A program made the position numbers and the translations under genes. A stretch of DNA of 64,000 nt from Bathynomus jamesi. Its lineage: Eukaryota > Arthropoda > Malacostraca > Isopoda > Cirolanidae. The stretch spans positions 472,001 through 536,000 of the forward strand of contig JAJOZX010002361.1 in the NCBI GenBank assembly GCA_023014485.1, in the 5' to 3' direction. The notes below the pieces were generated by a model. It saw only the letters and a program-made list of their open reading frames with translations, searched no databases and had not been told where the DNA came from. Shown piece after piece: positions 1 through 10,323 of the stretch (position 1 is its first letter; the number at the start of each line of letters is the position of its first letter).

Positions 1-1200
1 GTCAGAGAGATATGCAAGAAGATCGCCAGTAGAACGTCCCTTGCGGAACTCATACTGACGATCTGAAAGAAGATTGTGAAAAGAAAGGTGTTTAAGAATC
101 TTCATATTAAGGATGGATTCAAAAACTTTAGAAGGGCAAGAAATCAAAGCAGTTGGACGATAGTTGGTGGATTGAGACCAGTCATCACCCTTCTTTGGGA
201 CAAGCTGAATGAAAGCGAAATTCCAGCAATAAGGAAAAGTACCAGATAAAAGACAAAGACGAAAAAATTTGCCGAGGCAGGGTGTCAGCACAGAAGCACA
301 GTTCTTGAGAACAACAGGAGAAACACCATCAGAACCGTACGCCTTCCTAGAGTTAAGCCCAGATAGGGCAGAAAGAAAAACTCTTTGGAAGAAATTATAA
401 TTTCAGTTATAATTAAGTCAGAAGGAGAAGATGGAGGAACAGCACCGGAATCGGCCAAGGATGAATTGGAGGTGAAAGTCTGAGCGAATAGTTCAGCTTT
501 GTCAGGAGAAGAGACGGCATCTGAGCCGTCGGAATGGAAAAAGGGGAGGGAAAGAAGAAGTAGTAAAAATGTTAGAGAGGTTCTTGGCTAAATGCCAAAA
601 AGAGCGATAGGAATTAGAACTGGATAGGTTTTCACATTTTTGTCTGAAGAAGGAATTTTTGGCGAGTCGAAGAACAGATTTTGCACGATTCCGGGTAGAA
701 ATGTAACTTAAGTGAGAGTCAGGCGTTGGATGGCGATGATACTTTCTGAAAGCCTCCTCTCTGTTACGGGTAGCATTAGAATAAGCAAAGTTAAATGAAG
801 GTTTGTTTGCATCGGTAGTAGGAATAGAATATGGAATGTATGCATCCATGCCCGAGAGAATCACCTCCGTGGTGTGCTCAGCACACTCGGAGGGACCCCG
901 GCTTTGGAAGTAGTAACAATTCCAGGGAAAATCAAAGAAGTATTGCTTAAGGGCCTCCCAATCAGTGGCGCCAAAGTGACAAAGGCGTCTCCTCTTGGGA
1001 AGATCAAAAGGCCGAGTTGGAACGATAGGACAGGAAGCAGATATAAGATTGTGGTCGGAGGAGCCCAACAGAGAAAAAGGTTTGACAGTAAAAAGAAGGA
1101 TGAGAGGTGTGAAATAAATCTAGAATCTTGGGCCTATCTCCAAGGCGATCGGGGCTACGAGTAGGGTGCTGTACAGAGGCAGCCTATGTACATCCTCTTT
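1..1200 (-). mobile_element. LINE A copy 1: Jockey-like non-LTR retrotransposon fragment (endonuclease end to RT start)
   Basis: On the minus strand this reads from the end of an AP-endonuclease domain (motif GSSDHNLIS near 1040-1068) through a linker (RNRAKSVLRLAKNSF, FWHLAKNLSN) into the start of a reverse transcriptase (AYGSDGVSPVVLKNCAS near 290-350, LVPKKGDD near 185, NYRPTALISC near 150, RKGRSTGDLLAYL near 20-50). The longest open piece is 502-1068. Frameshifts separate the endonuclease, linker and RT pieces, so this copy is dead. The window edge cuts it inside RT. The closest relatives I know are LINEs annotated as jockey or BS-type RNA-directed DNA polymerase in decapods. The clade name is inference. 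Its upstream side ends where the hAT-like element at 1202 begins. Confidence 0.8.
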
Positions 1201-1283
1201 CCAGAGTTGGAAACGGATCAGCGGGTCACGGGTTTGCGGGTCACTTGTGAGTGAATTAAAGACGCGTCGAGGTGGGTCACGGG

Positions 1284-1881
1284 CAGGGCCGCCGAGATCT
1301 GCCCCGGGCCCGGGGAAGGGGAAGGATTGGTATATGGGCCCCCCTGTTTACTCAGTATTTTGTTATGAATGTTTTTTGTGTACATAACATGCAAACTGAT
1401 TATATATCCAAGTCACTATTCAAAATATACAGTATGAATAAACAACTCAGAGGAAAATTACCATTTTATTTTTCGAATCAATTATATTAATTCTATTACC
1501 ATACAATTTACAAATGCAGTACCAGTCCATGCAGGCAAGACAGTTGTTTACTGTAAGATTTTCATAATTAGAAGTGTACTTTCTTTGCCTTCTCTCTAGC
1601 AAAGTGGTAAATGATTCTGATGAAATTTAAAGTACGGGCTAACTGGCTTTCAATTACAATGGTTCCCAGATCTGTCAGTCGGTCTTGGGCATTGGTGGAC
1701 CGCGGATAATATTTTATCTGTTTCAGTTTGACTATGATAATCTTTATAAAATGTATGTTCATTAATTCTATTTCCTCTCTGTTATTTAATCAATTGCTTT
1801 ATTAATATTTTTAGATTTTATCCTCCCTCTTTCCGGGCCCCGGGGATTTATCCCGGCTTCCCCGCCCTCTCGGCTGCCCTG
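1284..1881. mobile_element. Internally deleted hAT transposon, nested
   Basis: Terminal inverted repeat CAGGGCCGCCGAGA (left) against CAGGGCAGCCGAGA (right, reverse complement). The flanking 8 bases are gtcacggg (1276-1283) and gtcacggt (1882-1889), a 7/8 match as expected for a hAT target-site duplication. Inside, the minus strand keeps only the transposase C-terminus (see 1568-1714), so this is a deletion derivative. Confidence 0.65.
1568..1714 (-). pseudogene. hAT transposase C-terminal remnant
   Basis: The minus strand encodes a short stretch containing STNAQDRLTDLGTIVIES followed by IIYHFAREKAKK and a stop. This pattern (QDRL..L..L.IE, then a basic F..KKA.K tail) is the end of the hAT dimerisation (hATC) region in ZMYM-like hAT transposases. 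Everything upstream, including the catalytic residues, is missing. It lies inside the 1284-1881 hAT derivative in the expected 3' position. Confidence 0.5.
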
Positions 1882-2735
1882 GTCACGGTTCATGAGGTTC
1901 ATCCGTCTGACCCGAAAGCGGATCAAGGCGGGTCAAAGCTGTGATTAGGTGTGGCATAAATTTCCATTCAAATTTTAAAAATTCGTATGTTTTTTATGCG
2001 TTCATCATGGTTGGACTGCTGGCAGTCGAAGAAGGCTGTTCTTCCCGTACTCAGTGGAGTAGCTAGGCCTGTGTTCACAATGTAGGCATGCAGCAGCCAG
2101 TCGGAGAGGCATTTTAGCGCAATCAAAGCGAGTAATATCATACGTCCACAGCGCGTACGATTGGCACCGGAAGAAGTAGAATCACTATGTATCGCTTTGG
2201 AGTATTACAAGAATTTCTAAATTACTTTTCACTGAAATAATCATTACTATTTTATGAAATAGAAGCTCGTGTGTGAGTCTGCTTGTATTTGTGTATCAAA
2301 ATAAAGATTTTGTATTTTGGAAAAAGGTTTACTTTCTGATGTATTTTGAAAAACGTTTATTTATTGTATTGTTTAGGTCAGCAGGTTTGCCGGGTCAGTG
2401 GGTCGCGGGTCAAGTGAGTCCCGGGTCAGGTGCTGGACGGGTCACACGGATCACGAGTCAAGGTTGGTGACCGGTTTCCAACTCTGCATAAGCTACTTAC
2501 TTACTTTATGCGAATTCGAACGACGGTTCAGGATCGACCCTGCGGTGGACCCCTCTGCAGCATCCTGCCTTTATATAAAGGGCGGCTATCTTTCTAAATT
2601 ATGTAACGTCAAACACAGGCGTATACTATGTACATTTGACACTTATGCATATTGTATTGATGCAAATTAAATAATTAATGACATGTAATAATTGAAATTT
2701 TAACACATGTCTTTATCGCTCTTTAAAAAACTCTA

Positions 2736-3493
2736 CAGGGTGGGCCGTAAGTTTCCATACATAGGAAAATTTAAACGTTTGTTTTTATGTTTCAGATACC
2801 CTAAGAATATGCGTTTGTAAGATCTTGTTTACTGATGAAGCAAATTTTTACGTCAATGGAGAGGTTAATCGGCAAAACATACGTTATTGGAGTAATGCTA
2901 ACCCTAACTGGCTGAGTCCGACGAAGATGCAAGGTGCCGGTAAAGTGATGGTGTGGGCCGGGATATGGGGTGACAGAATTATTGGACCAATTTTTGTCAG
3001 TGGAAATCTTAATGCCGAAAGGTATCTTAACATGTTGCAAGAAGAGATTTTCCCATCCCTGCTAAACGAGGAAGGTAACTTCCCAGTTTACTTCCAGCAA
3101 GATGGAGCTCCACCTCATTATGGTCTTCACGTGCGTCGGTATTTGGATCAGCAGCAGTTTCCGGATGCTTGGATTGGTCGGCGTGGTCCTGTGGAGTGGC
3201 CTCCCAGATCCCCAGATCTCACCCCCCTTGATTTCTATCTTTGGGGGCACTTGAAGACCATGGTGTATCAGGAAAAGATACGAGACATAAATCATCTAAA
3301 GGAACGTATCACCAACGCCATTACAAGCATAACGTCAACTGTGCTAATGCGTGTTCATCAACAGTGGGGAACACGTATTGAAATGTGTTTTCAAAACAAT
3401 GGCAACCATGTAGAGCATATTATATAAATAAAAATGGTTGTCCATAAAAAAATGTTTATTTTTCCTATGTATGGAAACTTACGGCCCACCCTG
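2736..3493 (+). mobile_element. Mariner A copy 1: internally deleted DD41D-type mariner
   Basis: Terminal inverted repeats start CAGGGTGGGCCGTAAGTTTC at 2736 and mirror exactly at 3493, flanked by TA on both sides. At 758 bp it is about half the length of a full mariner. The 5' coding half is gone: the leader around 2800-2818 joins directly to the transposase middle. A second copy with a different internal deletion is at 30917-31667. Confidence 0.85.
2825..3427 (+). pseudogene. Mariner A transposase, C-terminal part
   Basis: A 200-residue open frame without the N-terminal helix-turn-helix domain. It carries the first catalytic Asp in FTDEANF at the very start, the second in [10 protein letters not shown], and the third in [16 protein letters not shown] count 42 residues between the second and third Asp here; copy 2 lacks one Gln of a CAG run and gives 41, so the family is DD41D. 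The frame is otherwise open, meaning decay has been by deletion rather than point mutation. It cannot act alone but keeps both inverted repeats and might be mobilised in trans. Confidence 0.85.
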
Positions 3494-3573
3494 TATAGTG
3501 ATCCTGTTTCTGTTGTTCACGTTGCACTTCTGTAATGTGGGTATGAACAAGTCTCTTTGGTTGCGCCACTCTT

Positions 3574-3599
3574 ATATATATATATATATATATATATAT
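3574..3599. repeat. (TA)n microsatellite
   Basis: An uninterrupted AT/TA tract. It abuts the start of LINE A copy 2 on its right. Confidence 0.9.
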
Positions 3600-4496
3600 T
3601 GCTCCACCCACTTCACAAAACGTCCCTATCAACAATCACTCCATGCTTCGCGTAGAACGGCTGTGGTAGTGTGGTATACCTGGCCTCTGATTTTTCTGCT
3701 ATCTCTGACTGGGGCACAGAAACCCTTGTGTCTTTCACTGCCTCAAAAACTCAGTTCCTCAATCTGTCTACTTCTCACAATCTTCCACACGACTATCCCT
3801 TTACCTTCAACAATACACAAATGAATTTTTCCTCTTCTCTTAACATTCTTCTTGTCTCTTTTTCTCGTGATCTTTCCTGGAAAGATCACATATACTTTCT
3901 TTCCAAAACAGCTTGTAAGAGGTTAGGTGGACCGTGCTCCTCAGTTTCTTCAGCCCCACTCAGTTGCTGTCGCTGTACAGGGGTCTTGTCTGCCGCTGTA
4001 TGGAGTACCCTTCTCACGCGTGGAGTGGCTCAACCCGCACGGCTCTTCTTGACCAGATGGAAGCAAAGGTTTTTTGTCTCATCAATTTCCCGCCTCTTTC
4101 TAACCGTTTCCAATCCATTTCTCTTCTTCGCAATGTTGCCTCACTCACTTTTTACTGTCGCTATTATAACGGACACTGCTTTCCCGAACTCTCTAACTGC
4201 ATACTTCTTCATTTGAGGAAACCACGCAGTACCAGACTTTCGACACATTCTCATTCCTTTTCTGTCCAACTCTCTAACGCAACGGTTAATCGGTATTTTC
4301 AGGCTTTCATCTATTCAACCGTTCAAAACTGGAACAATCTTCCTCAATTTATCTTTCCCCCTATCTATGACCTCTAATCTTTCAAACGCATTTTCCAGGC
4401 ATCTCAAAAACCCTGTACCTTGATTTTGGCTCTCTTCTTCTTCTATGGGAGAGGGGGGGGGCGTTTTAGCTGGCACTCGCCCTTCGCCTCTCATTC
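3600..4496 (+). mobile_element. LINE A copy 2: 3' half of RT to 3' end
   Basis: 5'-truncated just downstream of the RT active site. In shifting plus-strand frames it reads STHFTKRP.QQSLHASR, then SRDLSWKDH, then LLSLYRGLVCRCMEY (3934-4377), SKAF-like VFCLINFPPLS, and the terminal WNNLPQ.IFPPIYDL motif. It ends in the family's typical 3' tail, a G-rich stretch followed by TTCCTGCATAAA near 4490-4505, directly against (TA)n. At least two frameshifts are needed to follow the protein, so it is dead. Confidence 0.8.
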
Positions 4497-4498
4497 CT

Positions 4499-4537
4499 GC
4501 ATAAAATATATATATATTATATATATATATATATACA
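4499..4537. repeat. (TA)n microsatellite between LINE A and an old mariner
   Basis: Imperfect AT-rich TA tract separating the LINE tail from the mariner end at 4538. Confidence 0.85.
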
Positions 4538-5572
4538 CAGGCTGTTATCATATTATGTTTCATAAATAAGGACTTTAAAGCGAACAAAAAAGTTCCTATG
4601 AATATAAATCCGCAATCGCTTCGTTTCCGAGATACATTGATTTTTTGCCGAGGACGATCCAATTAAAATGAAAGTCATTTAAGTTCATCAAAGTTTATTT
4701 ACAGCAAGTGCTCAAAACGGTTTCCCTGCATCAGAGTACATGCTTCAACTAGGGCATGGTTAATTAATCATTTTTAGGAAAAAGTGATGAATGATGAAAT
4801 TTTCTAATTAATCACTGATTAACTGATTAAAAATTATTAAAAATTAAATACTTCTGAAAAGAGTAAGAAAGAGCTTTATTGTTTCTGCTGCGTGAGATAA
4901 GACCGAAGAAAACATTTTGCTCAAACACTTAGTTTACTTTAGTTCAAGAAATCAGGCATGGGCGGATTAGACAGTTTATACGTGCAAACGGGTGCCAAAT
5001 TCAAATGATACATTACAAAATTTAAGGTAAAATGATGCTGAAATTATGAGGAAAATTAATCACTTCCCATCATTTTCTAAAAATATTTTTTGATTAATTA
5101 ATGATTAAATTCGAAACAATGATTAACTGATTAATCAGAACCATGCCCTAGCTTCAACGCGTCGTTGAAAATTTTACCGCATACGTTCGAAGACACCTAC
5201 ATGGTTGCGTATTGCAATCTTCAACACGTTGCCACAATTCATCTATGTTATTAATTTCTCCTGAATAAACAAAAAATTTTAAATAACCCCACAAGATAAA
5301 GTCAATTGCATTTACTGTAGGTCCGGAGACCTGGGTGGCCAAGCGACGGAACCATGCCGCCAATCCACCGCTGAGGATCTTGAGCACTTGATGTCAATAA
5401 ACTTTGATAAACTTTAATGATTTTCATTTTAATTGGATCATCCTCGGCATAAAAGCAATCATTGTGTCTCGGAAACGAAGCGATTGTGGATTTATGTTCA
5501 AAGGAACTTTTTTGTTCACTTTGACGTCCTGAATATGTATACAAATTTATGAAACAATTTGATAACATCCTG
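4538..5572 (-). mobile_element. Old mariner-like element with long inverted ends, split by a MITE
   Basis: The left end (CAGGCTGTTATCAT, 4538) and the right end (reverse complement CAGGATGTTATCA, 5572) continue as an imperfect inverted repeat of roughly 150 bp that includes AACAAAAAAGTTCCT and ATCGCTTCGTTTCCGAGA on both arms. Between them the minus strand keeps a transposase tail (5154-5387) with the motif IDFILWGYLKFFVY, the equivalent of the DFFLWGYLK region after the third Asp in DD41D mariners. A hAT-type MITE lies at 4750-5150. Confidence 0.65.
4750..5150. mobile_element. 401-bp hAT-type MITE with perfect 8-bp duplication
   Basis: Inverted ends TAGGGCATGGTT (4750) and AACCATGCCCTA (ending 5150). 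The 8 bases GCTTCAAC occur immediately on both sides (4742-4749 and 5151-5158), a perfect target-site duplication of the length used by hAT transposases. The inside is AT-rich with repeated TTAATCA/TGATTAA motifs and no reading frame. The insertion interrupts the older mariner, so the order of events is clear. Confidence 0.85.
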
Positions 5573-5925
5573 TATATACGTACGTAACAAATCGTTACCA
5601 AAGAAAATTGTTCTTTATTTGTTATAAAGTCAATAAACGTTCAAATTTCACGCCACTCGGGTGTTGACATACGTTAATTCGATCACGTGAGCTACATTAA
5701 ACACTACCAATATCATTTAATCGCTTCAGTGCCTTTGCAATCATTACATTAATTGGCTTCGATCTGTCAGGATAGAGTCTGTGGAATTCATCACATGATT
5801 CTCGTTGACTTCTACGAGCTACATCTAATAAAACTAATTTGTTCATCAGTTTTAAATATGGAACAAAACCCAAAAAAAATTGACTTCCTATCGTAACGGA
5901 ATTTTGCTACAACATACAGTATATA
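5573..5925. other. Unassigned 350-bp stretch
   Basis: No open frame, terminal repeat or recognised motif seen. AT-rich single-copy-like sequence. Confidence 0.5.
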
Positions 5926-6206
5926 CAGGGTGTCCCATAAGTCCGGTCTCATAGGAAAATTTATATTAAATAAAATTTACAAACGTAATACTACATTAGA
6001 ACTAAATCAAATGTTCAAATTGATGTCTTGTTCTAGAACCTTTCTTTTGTTGCGGGTAGAATAACACGCAATGGCTAATATGGAAGGGGGTTACACTCGT
6101 GAGGAAAAGACATTAGTTTGAACATTTGTTTTAGTTCTAATGCATTACTTTGGTAAATCTAATTTAAAATAAATTTTCCTCTGAGACCTGACTTATGGGA
6201 CACCTT
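5926..6206. mobile_element. Mariner-type MITE (about 280 bp)
   Basis: Left end CAGGGTGTCCCATAAGTC, right end mirrors GACTTATGGGACACC, both next to TA. Subterminal GAGGAAAATTTAT-like and ACATTAGAACTAAA-like stretches are also inverted between the halves. The middle keeps what looks like a transposase start, ATGGCTAATATGGAAGGG at about 6070, so it is probably an internally deleted mariner rather than a de novo MITE. Confidence 0.7.
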
Positions 6207-6210
6207 ATAA

Positions 6211-6244
<34 letters not shown>

Positions 6245-6289
6245 GCTTCTTCGCATGAGTTTATAGTGACATCTTAAAACTCAATTCAT

Positions 6290-6476
6290 TCGCACCTTCT
6301 GATGGTGCCTTGCCTCGTGGTAGGAAGCCGGACTGTTTGAAAATTTTAGTTCGCGTCTCCGCCGAACTTCACATTCCAGAGATTAAGGTACCTCTCTGGG
6401 TGTTCTTTGGTTGGGCAGGGGTTTGAATCCCGCGTAAATTTAGAGGTCCCCTCCGTCGTGTGACCTTTATTACGCA
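6290..6476 (+). mobile_element. tRNA-like SINE fragment with the shared SINE tail
   Basis: A box-B-like motif GGTTTGAATCC (about 6418-6430) is followed by CGTAAATTTAGAGGTCCCCT and CCGTCGTGTGACCT. The same tail (CCACGTAAAG, GTAGGTCCCCTCCGTC, ATGACCT) ends the 5S-derived SINE at 7931 and resembles the tail of the composite SINE. The head is a poor tRNA match (possible box A at CCTCGTGGTAGGAAG), so the class of the head is uncertain. Confidence 0.5.
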
Positions 6477-7061
6477 TCTTTACAGTTACGTAAGAAAGAA
6501 AAAATTGAACGTGTAATCAAACTACAAAATATTATTTTTTTCCATTTTGATGCAATGAAGCTTCAAAAGATGACTGTTGAATTGATTTTCTTCATTTGAA
6601 TTCCTTATATACATTAATTTGTGAAGCTACTCCTGTCCAAGTGTATGAAGAACCCCTGGATAATGAGGTACTATAAACCGAATATACTCGGTCCTATTCA
6701 CCGCAAGTACCTCAAAACTACTTTTTAAAATCGTGAAACAAAACGGCGACTTACACTGCAGTGCCAAAAGTTACTTTACTTTCAATTTTACATCATTCAT
6801 AATGAAGTTCCTTTCATCCGTAGAAGTACGTGTCACATGAACAGAAAAGAGGAAAAAATGGAGAAAGAAGTGTTCGCAACTAGATCTCAAAAATAGTGAA
6901 GAAGACCTACAGTGTTCTTAACATAATTTACATCATCGTATTCTCAAACAATACATACACGTAAGTATATATATATACACATATATATATACACACCTAT
7001 ACAATGTTGGCATATTATATGCCTGTGTAATGCATATCAAATGCGTACCAATATGTACATA
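6477..7061. other. Unassigned AT-rich stretch
   Basis: No convincing gene or element. Short TA and CA runs occur around 6963-7000. Confidence 0.5.
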
Positions 7062-7530
7062 TGTACACTAGGGTTATGACATTTTTATAACCTCATGTTC
7101 CTGTATCATAAATCGATGAACGTTTGCCCCCTGACAATGAAAATAACAGTGTTTTCGAAATATTTTGAAAAAACTTCACCCCAAAATAAAAAAATAAAAA
7201 ATTAATAAAATAATAAATAGAAATTTCCATGTTTATTTCACAATTATTATACATAAACATATATTATATTATACAACATTATACCTATACAATACATATT
7301 AATTATACAAATACAATATTATACATTTACTCTATTATTGTTTTACTTATTGCTTAAAATACTAATATACTAATAATACTAATATACTATATTTGCTTTC
7401 GGGGTGACATTTTTTTTTAATTCTGAGGAATTAGGCCCTTTTTTATTGTTTTCAAGCAAACGTTCATCGATTGATGATACAGGAAACAATATTTATGACA
7501 AAAAATTAAAAAGTCATAACCCTAATGTAC
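7062..7530. mobile_element. Fold-back (MITE-like) element, about 470 bp
   Basis: The left arm GTACACTAGGGTTATGAC (7062) mirrors the right arm ending at 7530, and a further inner match (CCTGTATCAT.AATCGATGAACGTTTGC) lies at about 7110-7130 and 7450-7490. A GGGGTGA/TCACCCC pair lies further in, around 7180 and 7400. The core is highly AT-rich. It has no coding capacity. Confidence 0.6.
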
Positions 7531-7683
7531 ACACACACACATACATTATATTGTACGTTCCACTAAAGAACACAGAATTTGATTTAGTTCCATTCGACCA
7601 AATTCCAGTTTGGTTTTATTGTATAGTTCAAAAGCGTAATAAAACCCAATATCACGATCAAACCAAACCAAACAACCTAAATG

Positions 7684-7738
7684 TCTCTCTCTCTCTCTCT
7701 CTCCTCATATATATATATTATATATATATATATATATA
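7684..7738. repeat. (CT)n then (TA)n microsatellite
   Basis: A CT run followed by TA tracts broken by ATTAT. Confidence 0.9.
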
Positions 7739-7885
7739 TGACAAGTGAAATAAGAATGGATGACAAAGGCTTTTAGATTTTAATATGGCATATATTATAC
7801 CAAAAAATAAAAATTGATATGAACAGAATAAAAATTGACAGTTTAAGAAAGGAAATAAAATGATGGCGGCGAAAAATTTTATACC

Positions 7886-7887
<2 letters not shown>

Positions 7888-7930
<43 letters not shown>
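7888..7930. repeat. (TA)n microsatellite preceding a 5S SINE
   Basis: About 20 TA units ending exactly where the 5S-like sequence starts. Confidence 0.9.
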
Positions 7931-7931
<1 letters not shown>

Positions 7932-8141
7932 GGGCTACGTCGTGGCCAATGTCGTAACACCGCTTCCCGGAGATCAGCGAAGTTAAGCGACATTGGGTCT
8001 GGGTAGTAGTTGGATGGGAGACCATCCTCCACGCCTAGATTATGTAGCGACCCGTTGTTCGGATCCCACGTAAAGCTGTAGGTCCCCTCCGTCATATGAC
8101 CTTAGATGTTGCGAAGGAGGTTAAACAACCCCAATAAAAAA
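7931..8141 (+). mobile_element. 5S rRNA-derived SINE (SINE3-like), copy 1
   Basis: The head tracks eukaryotic 5S rRNA along its length: GCTACGTCGTGGCC start, GATCAGCGAAGTTAAGCGAC (5S box A region), GTAGTTGGATGGGAGACC (5S box C region) and a closing TATGTAGC near 8041-8047. After the 5S part comes GTTCGGATCCCACGTAAAGC and TGTAGGTCCCCTCCGTC, then GACCT and an A-rich end (AATAAAAAAAA). The internal promoter of 5S genes (transcribed by RNA polymerase III) is therefore retained, as in SINE3 elements. It is not a functional 5S gene: sequence divergence, a non-5S tail, and a single isolated copy. A minus-strand sister copy is at 38387-38607. Confidence 0.85.
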
Positions 8142-8150
8142 AATATATAA

Positions 8151-8185
<35 letters not shown>

Positions 8186-8230
8186 AGAGAGAGAGAGACT
8201 TTGACATATATATATATATATATGCACACA

Positions 8231-8518
8231 CCTTTGGTTTTGCTTCCGCCCGAATTGTTCATTCTGGCGAAGGTCAAGCACTCCACCTTAGTCCTACAGT
8301 TTAACGTGGAATCCGAACCACGCCTCACCGGCAGCCCAGCTTCTTAACCACTAGGCTACCCAGGGTACCCCTTTATCTACCAACCAATTTCTTCTTTTTT
8401 ATTGTGTGGAAGGATGAACAGCTGAGTTTTGCTGCGCACCGCCTGCTGTCACTGGGTCTCGATCCAGGGCCGATGGATTCGTAGTCAGCGACGCTAACCA
8501 CAACACCACCGAGGCGCA
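8231..8518 (-). mobile_element. Two-tRNA composite SINE, copy 1
   Basis: Read on the minus strand this has a first tRNA-like head (box A TGGTGTTGTGGTTAG, box B equivalent GGGTCTCGATCC... degraded), a linker containing CAGCTGTTCATCCTTCCACA, then a second tRNA-like head (AGTGGTTAAGAAGCTGGGCT, box B GGTTCGGATTCCAC) and a tail GTTAAACTGTAGGACTAAGG...TTCGGGCGG. The complete arrangement is repeated at 51626-51904 on the plus strand, so the two heads are one unit and not a chance pair. Both copies are bracketed by (TA)n. Confidence 0.8.
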
Positions 8519-8530
8519 TATATATATATG

Positions 8531-8766
8531 TTACAGGTAATCTGTGTAACTAGGGATTTCATGAAATCCCTAAAATGTTCAGGGATTTCATGTCAGGTTA
8601 AATCGTGATATATTCGCTAAACCTACGGGAAAATTATTGAATGCCCAGTTAGGTCAACTGTACGCCCTTGACGATTGGTTAGGTTAAGTCGTGATATTTT
8701 CGTTAAAACTAACGAAAATATCACGATTTAACCTTACATGAAATCCCTAATTACACAGATTCCCAG
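8531..8766. mobile_element. MITE with 25-30 bp inverted ends
   Basis: AATCTGTGTAACTAGGGATT at about 8549 mirrors AATCCCTAATTACACAGATT ending at about 8761. A second inverted pair, GGTTAAATCGTGATAT and ATATCACGATTTAACC, lies inside. The motif AGGGATTTCATGAAATCCCT at 8566-8586 is itself a palindrome. No coding capacity. Confidence 0.7.
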
Positions 8767-8794
8767 TAAAAAAAAAATATATATATATATATAT

Positions 8795-9908
8795 TAGTGA
8801 TGGATCCAATAACCGCAACCGCAACCGCACTACAACCGCACAAAAATTCACCACCGTAACCGCAACCGCCGTTCCATAAGTGCGGTTGCGGTTGTAAGGT
8901 GAAAATGCAGCAAAAATATTATTCTTGAAATTCACACTGCCTGTCATTAAGTTTGACATCAGTTTTTCAAATGAATAATAACACAGATCAACAAAAAAAA
9001 ATTTTTTTTTCGTTGCCAAGGAAATTCGTACGAATTTAGGGTATTTTGGGGTTGCTGAATTCCAAAATGAAAGTAGTTTTTCCGATTTGGCTCTAGTTCT
9101 TGAGATAATGAATACCCTCAATTAATAGGAAACGTAACCATAACGCGTGCATATGGGAAACTACCGGAACATTCTAGATGGTGAGACCGAATAAAATGCC
9201 ATTATGTATTTCATGTGTTTACTTTTGTATGATTTGAGACAATTTCAATGCGATTTGTAAGTAGGCTCCGCCTGAACATTAAATTTTTTGCATTTTTACG
9301 TGTTTCAATGGGGTACCAATTATCTCATAAATTAGAGCCAATCTAGCAAAACCGATGTCATATTCGGAATCAGCACCACAAAGTTACCCCAAAATCACTC
9401 TAATACGATTGGCAACAAAATGAGTGTTGACCAGTGTAATCCATAACTTTCCAATGGGTGGAGGCTGGGGAAAGTGGTAGGTGGGATGAACAGTGCGATG
9501 GGTCCTCGTCCCTCATCCTGGTAACACACTTAGTGCAAAATATGGTTTTAATTAATTTGACCTATTCTTTCATAATAGCTATATAAGTTTAGAATATACT
9601 TCATTTAAATAGTATTTATTTAGTAAATACCTTATGTTGAACACAAGTTTTGCAACACACAAATAGCGGTAGCGGTGTATTGCAAAACTTGTGTTCAACA
9701 TAAGGTATTTACTAAATAAATACTATTTAGTATATATTATGTACCAAGTGTGGCTAAATCGCACTATAGTGGCTAAATCCAGTTAATAATTACGCATTTT
9801 TCCTAGTATATGATAACCGCAACCGCAACCGCGGTTGGAAAAAATTCGACAACCGCAAACACAACCACAACCGCGGTTGTGAAAAACCGACCACTCGATC
9901 CATCACTA
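8795..9908. mobile_element. 1.1-kb hAT-like non-autonomous element with AACCGC subterminal repeats
   Basis: Ends TAGTGATGGATC (8795) and GATCCATCACTA (9908) are inverted; the 8 flanking bases are ATATATAT on both sides, consistent with a hAT duplication but also with insertion anywhere in (TA)n. Both ends carry clusters of AACCGC/GCGGTT (8812-8895 and 9810-9885), probable transposase-binding repeats. A perfect 50-bp-arm hairpin lies at 9606-9729. I see no transposase remnant. Confidence 0.7.
9606..9729. repeat. Perfect inverted repeat, 50-bp arms, 24-nt loop
   Basis: The arm TAAATAGTATTTATTTAGTA...GTTTTGCAA (9606-9655) is the exact reverse complement of 9680-9729. The loop is 9656-9679. It lies within the hAT-like element 8795-9908. 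Confidence 0.85.
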
Positions 9909-9934
9909 ATATATATATATATATATATATATAA

Positions 9935-10320
9935 TTGAGAAAAATATGATAAATTTTCAAATTTTTTTTTTTTTACTCAAAATTACTGATTCTGATCAGG
10001 GAAAGCAAATAAGATTGTCGGAAAGTTTTAGTTATTTGAATAAGACGGGGTAAGTTAGTGGTTTGAATCAGGGTGGGCTTTTTTTTTTTTTTTTAACTGA
10101 GAACGTTATATGTATTTTTGTAATTAATATTTACACAAAGGGTATAGATGCATAGAAAGTTGGTAAAACCTGAATTCAAGTAGACGAACTTGAAGGCTCT
10201 TTTTGTAACTTTTTATGGTTCAAGTAATAAATGGTTCTTAACATGTTAGAGTGTATAAGTTCGATTTTTTTAATATAATTTGTTTTTGTTATTTGAGTTA
10301 CAAAAAAAGAGATAGTACGT
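9935..10320. other. Unassigned stretch with poly-T runs
   Basis: Two T runs (9962-9974, 10081-10094). No gene or element recognised. Confidence 0.5.
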
Positions 10321-10323
10321 TCT

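Larger units (their letters stand above)
1202..2486. mobile_element. hAT-like non-autonomous element hosting a second hAT
   Basis: The ends form an inverted repeat: CAGAGTTGGAAAC at 1202 matches the reverse complement of the sequence ending at 2486. Subterminal motifs of the form GGGTCACGGG or GGGTCA recur near both ends (1218-1283 and 1900-1945, 2385-2460), as is common in hAT elements. A second element at 1284-1881 sits inside it. I could not find a matching 8-bp target duplication at the outer ends, so the outer boundary is less certain than the inner one. No open reading frame remains outside the inner element. Confidence 0.4.

Noticed and set aside
7931..8047. Functional 5S rRNA gene
   Set aside because: Clear 5S similarity, but diverged, isolated and followed by the shared SINE tail; a second copy has the same tail.
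7718..8328. Long minus-strand ORFs with YIYIYI runs
   Set aside because: They are (TA)n tracts read in frame, joined to the 5S and tRNA SINEs; no gene.
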